A DNA stretch of 6,593 bases from an uncultured Acidimicrobiia bacterium. Lineage in GTDB: Bacteria > Actinomycetota > Acidimicrobiia > Spongiisociales > JAENVV01. Shown piece after piece: positions 1-4,344 of the stretch. The notes below the pieces were generated by a model, which did not search any database, was not told the DNA's origin, and was given only the letters and a program-made list of their open reading frames with translations. Within the stretch, counting starts at the first letter, position 1, and the number at the start of each line of letters is the position of its first letter. Made by a program: the position numbers and the translations under genes. The stretch is from positions 1 through 6,593 of the forward strand of contig CAJQPD010000021.1 in NCBI GenBank assembly GCA_905480085.1, written 5' to 3'.

Positions 1-35
1 GCAACCGCCCGCGGCCCGCCATCGAAGCCCGCTGG

Positions 36-389
36 ATGACCTGGGGCCGACCGCTGCTGGCCCTGATGGTGGCAGTACCGGTCTTCACCCTGTTCATGCA
101 TCTCGACCCGGTATGCACCACAACCTACGCCGATGGTCACACCGAAACTGTGGAGGCGAGCGGCCAGGGGTTCCCATCCGGGTGGCAATTTGGCAGTTCC
201 TATTCGACCAATAGTGGCAGCGTTTCCTCGCTGGGGGGCGACTCGGTGTCGCAGGACTGTTCCTCGAATACCGTGGTTTGGTGGGAGGCTCTCCTGTCGA
301 TAGCCGCCAGCGCGGCCGTGGTGGGATTGGCCAGCCGCTGGCCGACCTCAGAGCAGCTCGGCTCGGAACCCGCCCCGATCAACGCGTAG
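36..389 (+). CDS. Small membrane protein, two predicted helices with a two-cysteine loop (start uncertain)
   Basis: I do not recognise this 117-residue protein. It has a hydrophobic segment near the N-terminus (about residues 6-22) and another near the C-terminus (about 83-99). Between them lies a polar Ser/Gly/Thr-rich stretch of about 60 residues with the only two cysteines, C27 and C75. A pair of cysteines in a loop flanked by two membrane helices suggests an exported loop closed by a disulfide; this is inference. The frame stays open without a stop from the left edge of the window, and the ATG at 36 has no Shine-Dalgarno sequence. The true start may therefore lie upstream, outside the window, and the gene may be 5'-partial. 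It ends with TAG and converges on the pentapeptide-repeat gene, with a hairpin between. The composition looks like a real membrane protein rather than an antisense shadow. Confidence 0.6.
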   Translation: MTWGRPLLALMVAVPVFTLFMHLDPVCTTTYADGHTETVEASGQGFPSGWQFGSSYSTNSGSVSSLGGDSVSQDCSSNTVVWWEALLSIAASAAVVGLASRWPTSEQLGSEPAPINA

Positions 390-398
390 GACCGCAGG

Positions 399-443
399 GA
401 ACGGTCGCTACTACCTCGGCGTCAGGTCAGGTGGCGACCGTTC
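399..443. terminator. Long hairpin between convergent genes, probable bidirectional terminator
   Basis: GAACGGTCGC at 399-408 is the exact reverse complement of GCGACCGTTC at 434-443. The stem can extend inward through 412/430 with wobble pairs, and ACCT/AGGT (413-416 and 424-427) can add an inner helix. It fills the gap between the stop of the upstream membrane protein (389) and the stop of the convergent pentapeptide-repeat gene (450). There is no T-run on either side, so it is not a classical intrinsic terminator. U-less hairpins at convergent gene ends have been described in actinobacteria, so a termination or 3'-end-protecting role is inferred. Confidence 0.5.
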
Positions 444-449
444 TGCTGG

Positions 450-1130
450 TCAGTTCCCGGATCGTTCGATAGACGCACCAGCGGCTAGCGCCAACCCGTA
501 GGCGAGTTCCTGAACCTGAGCGTCGCTGATCAGGCAACCAGACAAACTGCGGCCGCTCGAGATGCTCAGCGACCCGGCTCCCCGCAGGTCGACGCGTTCG
601 AAAAAGGCGCCGTTCAGGTCGACCAGACGAAGCTCCGAACCCTCAAACGTCACGTCGGTCAGTTTTGCGCTACTGAAGTCGGTCTCCTCCAGCTTGCTTC
701 GCGTGAAGGCAACCCGGGACAGCTTGCTACTCCCCAGGTTGGAGTACTGGAAGATGCAATCCTCGAAGACGACATCGCTGAGCGACCCGGCCGACAGATT
801 TGCTCCGGACAGTCTCGATCTGATGATGGTCGCCGACCGCAGCGACCCAATCCTCGCCCCGCTCAGATCACAGTCGCGCAGCGTGGATCCGCGTATATCC
901 AATGGATGTCGGTGATCGGTGACGAAATCAACCCCCGACAGTTCCGAATCGACGATTGCCAGGCCGTCTACGGCGATCGCGTCGAGTACGCCGCCGGTGA
1001 TCACATACCCCTCGATCAACCCACCGTCGGGTCCGCTCTCTATCTCACCCGACCAGTCTTCAAGCGCAGCAGTTTGGCCGTTCAGGCGCGGAAGTTTGGC
1101 GTAGAGCTCGATCGGGTCGATCCAGGGCAT
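450..1130 (-). CDS. Pentapeptide-repeat protein
   Basis: The 226-residue protein is built mostly of pentapeptide repeats of the A(D/N)LXX type, from about residue 60 to 185. Clear examples are SGANL, YSNLG, SSAKL, LVDLNGAFF and RVDLRGAG. Such repeats fold into a right-handed quadrilateral beta-helix. The first 50-60 residues, rich in Asp, Glu and Gly, are not obviously repetitive. The C-terminus (about 195-222, SLSGCLISDAQVQELAYGLA) resembles the short helical cap seen after the repeats in many family members. Some family members mimic DNA and protect gyrase (MfpA, Qnr), but most have no known function, and nothing here assigns this one. There is no signal peptide or membrane segment, so it is probably cytosolic. 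It starts at ATG 1130, because a stop closes the frame upstream with no other start in between. No Shine-Dalgarno is present, and a TACAGT box 6 nt upstream suggests a leaderless transcript. It lies 46 bp downstream of phoH2 on the same strand, so co-transcription is also possible. Confidence 0.88.
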   Translation of the reverse strand: MPWIDPIELYAKLPRLNGQTAALEDWSGEIESGPDGGLIEGYVITGGVLDAIAVDGLAIVDSELSGVDFVTDHRHPLDIRGSTLRDCDLSGARIGSLRSATIIRSRLSGANLSAGSLSDVVFEDCIFQYSNLGSSKLSRVAFTRSKLEETDFSSAKLTDVTFEGSELRLVDLNGAFFERVDLRGAGSLSISSGRSLSGCLISDAQVQELAYGLALAAGASIERSGN

Positions 1131-1136
1131 CGCGAG

Positions 1137-1142
1137 ACTGTA
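1137..1142 (-). promoter_or_regulatory. Candidate -10 box for a leaderless pentapeptide-repeat transcript
   Basis: On the minus strand TACAGT fits the actinobacterial -10 pattern TANNNT and lies exactly 6 nt before the ATG at 1130. That spacing puts the transcription start at or next to the start codon. There is no Shine-Dalgarno before the ATG, which agrees with leaderless translation. I see no convincing -35 at 16-19 nt spacing, so this is a weak call. Confidence 0.3.
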
Positions 1143-1176
1143 CCGTCGTAGCGGCTACCGGGCCGACAGCCCGCAT

Positions 1177-2496
1177 CTACAGGATCGTCGCGGCAACCTC
1201 GGCCAGCGGGCTGCGCAGTGACCGTTCAAGGGTGACGTGTCCGAACATGGGCTGGCCCTTGAGTTTTTCGATCATGGCCGCCACGCCGCCATATGGCGAA
1301 ATGTATGGGTTGTCTACCTGTGACAGGTCGCCACAGAGAATCACCTTCGAGTCAGAACTCATTCGGGTAAGGATTGTTTTCAAAGTCGACAGTTCCAGGT
1401 TCTGGGCCTCGTCAATGATGACGATTTCGCCAGTGATCGAACGGCCCCGCAGGTAGGTAACAGCCGCCATCTCCATCTCGTTGTGATCGATGAGATCCTG
1501 TACCGCCGCCCGTGCTTCGTCGGGAGTCGAGTCGGAGAACAGCGCGTAAAGGTTGTCATAGATGGCTGCCATCCAGGGCGATAGTTTCTCGTCGAGATCG
1601 CCGGGGAGATAGCCGATCTCCTGGCGCCCCACCGCGATCATCGGTCGATATACCGACACCCGCCGATACCGGTTCTGTTCGATTACCTGTTCCAAGGCGG
1701 CGGCCAGGGCAAGGAACGTTTTGCCGGCGCCCGCCAACCCCATCAAGGAAACACACGCAATGTCCGGATCGAGCATGAGATCGAGCGCGAACGTCTGACG
1801 CACGTTCTTCGACTCGATGCCAAACGCATGCTTGGCTCCGGGAACCCTCGTCACCACCACCTCTGGTTCCTGTTGGACAACCCGGGCCATCCCCGACTGG
1901 GACGTACCCGACTTGAGGACCACAAACTGATTGACCATCAAGTGCACGCCGGGCAACGTCAGTTTCCCCTTTTCAAAGAGACGATCGATGAGGCCTGGCT
2001 CGACGTTGATCTCGGCAACCCCCGAGTAGAGCTCCTCTACCTGGGCGGTGTCGGCTCGGTAATCCTCAACCTCAAGTTCAAGTTGAGCGCCTTTGATCCG
2101 CAGGGCGGTGTCCTTGGTAACCAGCACGGCATCGAGTCCATCGTCGGCAAGATTGAGGCAACATGCCAGGATCCGATGATCCGGGGTTGATGGGTCGAGA
2201 ACGTCAGGGAGTCTCGACGAGCGAACCCGGTTTAGTTCGATCCGCAGCGTCCCACCGCCGGGGAGGTTCACCGGTTCCCGGAGGCCCCCGGAGCGAGACG
2301 CCCCGAGTTCCTCGAGCAGTCGAAGGACCTTGCGAGCGTTTGCACCAACCTCGTCGAATCGAGTCTTCTTTCGATCGAGCTCTTCGACGACGACGAGCGG
2401 CAGCACAACGTGGTGCTCGTCGAATCGGAGCAAGGCATGGGCATCGGCTAGCAGGACACAGGTATCAAGCACATAGGTGCGGGTCAACTCGTTCAC
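1177..2496 (-). CDS. phoH2: PhoH2-type protein: PIN RNase domain fused to PhoH ATPase
   Basis: The 439-residue protein has two domains, as in mycobacterial PhoH2, which was characterised as an RNA helicase and sequence-specific RNase. The N-terminal PIN domain (about 6-150) shows the acidic metal-binding set: D11 in YVLDTCVLL, E38/E39 in VVVEELDRK, D106 in TPDHRIL and D129 in LVTKDTALR. The PhoH ATPase domain (about 230-439) shows Walker A GLAGAGKT (253-260), Walker B IVIIDEAQN (358-366), the CGDLSQVD motif (388-395) and a late arginine motif ERSLRSP (424-430). All key residues are present and the length is normal, so it should be active in the cytosol. The annotated start is GTG at 2496. An in-frame TTG at 2487 is an alternative, because the purine run AAAGAGG ends directly at the GTG and is better spaced for the TTG. 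The gene ends with TAG. A promoter candidate lies at 2524-2552. The short frame just upstream ends in a GTGA overlap with this start, recalling the phoAT-phoH2 arrangement of mycobacteria. Confidence 0.95.
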   Translation of the reverse strand: MNELTRTYVLDTCVLLADAHALLRFDEHHVVLPLVVVEELDRKKTRFDEVGANARKVLRLLEELGASRSGGLREPVNLPGGGTLRIELNRVRSSRLPDVLDPSTPDHRILACCLNLADDGLDAVLVTKDTALRIKGAQLELEVEDYRADTAQVEELYSGVAEINVEPGLIDRLFEKGKLTLPGVHLMVNQFVVLKSGTSQSGMARVVQQEPEVVVTRVPGAKHAFGIESKNVRQTFALDLMLDPDIACVSLMGLAGAGKTFLALAAALEQVIEQNRYRRVSVYRPMIAVGRQEIGYLPGDLDEKLSPWMAAIYDNLYALFSDSTPDEARAAVQDLIDHNEMEMAAVTYLRGRSITGEIVIIDEAQNLELSTLKTILTRMSSDSKVILCGDLSQVDNPYISPYGGVAAMIEKLKGQPMFGHVTLERSLRSPLAEVAATIL

Positions 2497-2523
2497 CCTC
2501 TTTGATTGCCAACGTATTCCCCC

Positions 2524-2552
2524 AAAGTACGACGCAGCGCGCGCAACTCCAA
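2524..2552 (-). promoter_or_regulatory. Candidate phoH2 promoter
   Basis: On the minus strand TTGGAG (2552-2547) and TACTTT (2529-2524) are separated by 17 bp. TACTTT fits TANNNT, and TTGGAG matches the first three positions of the -35 consensus. Transcription would start near 2517, giving a leader of about 20 nt that includes the purine run before GTG 2496. A second TANNNT match, TACGTT (2516-2511), lies closer to the gene and would give an almost leaderless message. Either assignment rests on sequence resemblance only. Confidence 0.35.
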
Positions 2553-2573
2553 GGATTTCGCCCGGCTGCGTGG

Positions 2574-2687
2574 TCAGACGAGAGCAGCGGCGACCAAAAC
2601 GTGCCTGGGCACCCGGGTTGGGGCAGTGTGAACTTTCGGCACGTCTGGCGAGCTAATCGTCAAGTAGCGGCCGTCTCGTGCCGACAT
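2574..2687 (-). CDS. Possible 37-aa leader or antitoxin-like small protein upstream of phoH2
   Basis: An ATG at 2687 preceded by AAGGA opens a 37-codon frame ending in TGA at 2574; an in-frame GTG at 2702 would lengthen it to 42 codons. The peptide is unrecognised, with a polar, basic middle and a hydrophobic end (HVLVAAALV). After this TGA the same frame stays open for 26 codons and closes with a second TGA that overlaps the phoH2 start as GTGA (2493-2496). Mycobacterial phoH2 is preceded by a small overlapping antitoxin-like gene, phoAT, so the position is suggestive. The peptide is too short to compare by eye, the spacing from AAGGA to the ATG is tight, and the in-frame stop argues against one continuous gene. 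It may be chance. Confidence 0.2.
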   Translation of the reverse strand: MSARDGRYLTISSPDVPKVHTAPTRVPRHVLVAAALV

Positions 2688-2698
2688 ATTCCTTGGTG

Positions 2699-2737
2699 CC
2701 ACCGACTGTCGGTGGACCGTCGTTCAGAACCGAACGA
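2699..2737. repeat. Two adjacent hairpins in the phoH2 upstream region
   Basis: CCACCGA (2699-2705) pairs perfectly with TCGGTGG (2709-2715) around a CTG loop. Four bases later TCGTTC (2720-2725) pairs perfectly with GAACGA (2732-2737) around a 6-nt loop. No T-run follows on either strand, so these do not look like intrinsic terminators. They could be operator sites or leader RNA structure for either flanking gene. Confidence 0.35.
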
Positions 2738-2807
2738 GGCGTTTCCCGGCCATTGACTCCTGGAGAATCCGGACGGAGGCGTCAGCCAACAGTGGGTAAA
2801 TCAAATA

Positions 2808-3029
2808 ATGGACTGGGAAGCAATTAGGAAGCTACGCAAGAGTCGTATCTACGACGAGCAGTCATTTAAGCTTCATAAGCCCATCCCCCACATGACAGCG
2901 CACCGGGCCGGCAAGGTACTCAAAAATGTGAATGCGACCGCCGATGCCGTCGCCCATGCCATTGCTGACGAGACTTCGCCACTGACCACCAGTGCCCCGT
3001 CCCGGGACGGCCAAATACGAACCAGCTAG
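2808..3029 (+). CDS. Hypothetical 73-aa basic protein
   Basis: I do not recognise this protein. Its first half is rich in Lys, Arg and His (MDWEAIRKLRKSRIYDEQSF) and contains KPIPHMTAHRAGKVLKN. A probably helical Ala/Asp stretch follows (about 42-55, NATADAVAHAIADE), and the last 18 residues are Ser/Thr-rich and look unstructured. It has no signal peptide, membrane segment or cysteine. Its composition is balanced, unlike the Arg/Pro/Ser-rich antisense shadows in this window, and about two thirds of its codons end in G or C, so it is plausibly real. No Shine-Dalgarno is visible before the ATG, and the sequence just upstream is AT-rich. It converges with the histidine phosphatase, and their stop codons overlap in the palindrome CTAG (3026-3029). 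The start is the first ATG of the frame. Confidence 0.5.
   Translation: MDWEAIRKLRKSRIYDEQSFKLHKPIPHMTAHRAGKVLKNVNATADAVAHAIADETSPLTTSAPSRDGQIRTS
2980..3010 (-). terminator. Tandem hairpins downstream of the phosphatase stop, possible terminator
   Basis: CACTG/CAGTG (2980-2984 and 2990-2994) form a 5-bp stem. A perfect 14-bp palindrome, CCGTCCCGGGACGG, occupies 2997-3010. On the minus strand they lie 16-46 nt past the phosphatase stop at 3026. No T-run follows. They also lie inside the 3' end of the small plus-strand gene, so the symmetry may be coincidental coding sequence. Confidence 0.25.
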
Positions 3030-4261
3030 CGCAGGGCCTCAAGATGCGGGGCGACCCCGTAATCGGCCAGTCGATAGCGGCCGTCGGTCAGCACCACGTG
3101 CGTCAAACCTGTATTTTGGACGATCCCCGTGTTGCGGAATTCGCGATTGGCTCCGCCCAACACCGACACCACAAACGAGCGAATCGCTGAGCCATGCGAG
3201 ACAAACGTAACGTGTTCGGACGGATGGCCGGCCATGATTTCATCGACCGTGTTCCGAAGCCGGACCATGAGTTCCGCAACGTTTTCCCCGGTCTCTCCTC
3301 GTTTGAGGTCTTCGCCCCCCGCGAAGGTGCGCTCAAAATGGTCAGCCCACCCCGCCTTGACGGCCTCAACCTCAAGGCCTTCCCAGCGCCCCATTGCTAT
3401 CTCCATGAGACCATCGACATGGGTCACTCCGTGGCCGTCGAGCGTCGCCGCCGTTTGAGCGGCCCGACCCGACGGCGAGGCATAGATCGGGCCGGCGGGG
3501 GAAAAGAGCTCCGCAAGAGCCGACGCCTGCAATCGTCCGTGGTCGTTCAAACCCCAGTCACCTTGGCCCTGCCACACTTGTCTGACGTTGGCCTCAGTTT
3601 GCCCATGGCGAACGAACGTGAGAATGGAGCTCCCACCTTTGGCGTAGTCGACTGCCTGGCCATGGAGAAGCCCAAGATGGCTGCCATCGTTGTAGCGGTT
3701 CAGCTTCCACGACCCGTAGTCATATTCGAATGTCGTGAAGGAAGTATTGGTCGGGGCGATCACGGGAGCGTCGAATCCTCTTGAGATGTTCCAGTGATCG
3801 GCGACCAGGCTCAAAATCGACCCTCCGTGGGTCACCACGAGGGCCGAACCGTCATCGCCGATCCGAGCGGCCAGCCTCGAAAAGGCTTCCAAGACGCGCT
3901 CGGACAGCTGACCAAAAGATTCCCCGCCACCAATCACTACGTCGTCGCCACGCATGACCGCGGCCATCACCTCAGGCTCAGACGCGGCAATCTCGCCGTA
4001 GGTACGGCCGCTCCACTCGCCCACGTCGATCTCCCGCCACCCACGATCGACTTCAAAGGGCATTCCAAGCAACTCAGCTGATTGGACGGTACGCGTGAGG
4101 TCCGATGCGACCACCAGGTCATAGGCACTCGGGTCGATACGATCCGCCGCCTTTCTTACCTGGTCCTTCCCAAGATCCGACAGCTCACCAACGGAGTGCC
4201 CCTGCCACACGTTCAAGGCATTCAGATCGGTTTCGCCGTGGCGCATGAGCGTGATTCGCAT
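3026..4261 (-). CDS. Tandem-domain histidine phosphatase (phosphoglycerate mutase-like)
   Basis: The 411-residue protein holds two histidine-phosphatase domains in a row. Domain 1 (about 1-200) has the RHGET motif with nucleophile H8, then R57 (SDLTRT), acid E77 (REIDVGEWSG) and the second histidine H145 (VVTHGGS). Domain 2 (about 211-400) has RHGQT with H219, then R266 (SPSGRAAQT), E287 (LMEIAMGRWEG) and H356 (FVSHGSAIR). Both catalytic sets look intact. Family members form a phosphohistidine and hydrolyse or transfer phosphate from small metabolites, so a soluble phosphatase is likelier than glycolytic mutase; the substrate is unknown. Single-domain relatives are about 200 residues, so this is a fusion or internal duplication. 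The start is ATG 4261, because the RHG motif normally follows within about 10 residues. The longer open frame reaching 4708 runs through hppA antisense-frame sequence and is spurious. No Shine-Dalgarno is seen, and TACTTT lies 6 nt before the ATG. Confidence 0.93.
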   Translation of the reverse strand: MRITLMRHGETDLNALNVWQGHSVGELSDLGKDQVRKAADRIDPSAYDLVVASDLTRTVQSAELLGMPFEVDRGWREIDVGEWSGRTYGEIAASEPEVMAAVMRGDDVVIGGGESFGQLSERVLEAFSRLAARIGDDGSALVVTHGGSILSLVADHWNISRGFDAPVIAPTNTSFTTFEYDYGSWKLNRYNDGSHLGLLHGQAVDYAKGGSSILTFVRHGQTEANVRQVWQGQGDWGLNDHGRLQASALAELFSPAGPIYASPSGRAAQTAATLDGHGVTHVDGLMEIAMGRWEGLEVEAVKAGWADHFERTFAGGEDLKRGETGENVAELMVRLRNTVDEIMAGHPSEHVTFVSHGSAIRSFVVSVLGGANREFRNTGIVQNTGLTHVVLTDGRYRLADYGVAPHLEALR

Positions 4262-4267
4262 CAGACC

Positions 4268-4273
4268 AAAGTA
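4268..4273 (-). promoter_or_regulatory. Candidate -10 box of a leaderless phosphatase promoter
   Basis: TACTTT on the minus strand fits TANNNT and stands exactly 6 nt before ATG 4261, so the message would begin at the start codon. Any -35 at 17-18 nt would fall in the T-run that ends the hppA terminator (TTTTGT or TTTTTG), a weak match. An own promoter is needed if the terminator at 4293-4321 works, because only 31 nt separate the T-run from the start codon. Confidence 0.4.
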
Positions 4274-4292
4274 GCGCGCATCCTCAGCAAAC

Positions 4293-4321
4293 AAAAAGGG
4301 GCCGACCAATCGGTCGACCCC
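4293..4321 (-). terminator. Rho-independent terminator of hppA
   Basis: On the minus strand GGGGTCGACC (4321-4312) pairs with GGTCGGCCCC (4307-4298) in a 10-bp stem with a single G-U wobble and a 4-nt loop. It is followed directly by TTTTT (4297-4293). It begins 23 nt after the hppA stop codon. This is a textbook intrinsic terminator for minus-strand transcription. There is no T-run on the plus strand, so it acts in one direction. Confidence 0.9.
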
Positions 4322-4344
4322 TCTATGCACTTGTTGTTGGACGG

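Larger units (their letters stand above)
2497..2807. other. 311-bp intergenic region between divergent phoH2 and the 73-aa gene
   Basis: No gene of ordinary size fits here. The region holds a candidate phoH2 promoter (2524-2552) and a short minus-strand reading frame (2574-2687 or 2702). It also holds two adjacent hairpins (2699-2715 and 2720-2737), a GC-rich inverted repeat (2604-2617) and an isolated TTGACT -35-like hexamer on the plus strand at 2753-2758. That hexamer has no matching -10 at normal spacing. No tRNA cloverleaf or recognised riboswitch was seen. Confidence 0.6.

Noticed and set aside
1159..1173. Short hairpin CGGGC/GCCCG just after the phoH2 stop
   Set aside because: It has only 5 bp of stem and no T-run, so it is too weak to call a terminator.
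2163..2756. 197-codon plus-strand open frame over the 5' part of phoH2 and its upstream region
   Set aside because: Most of it is antisense to the PIN domain, it is rich in Arg, Pro and Ser, and it has no family resemblance or ribosome site.
3194..3784. 196-codon plus-strand open frame over the phosphatase
   Set aside because: It lies wholly antisense to conserved catalytic motifs, and its composition is that of a shadow frame.
4261..4281. Six-codon mini-frame (MRATLV) whose TGA overlaps the phosphatase ATG
   Set aside because: It is very short. If the TACTTT box drives transcription, its start codon is not in the message. It is probably chance.
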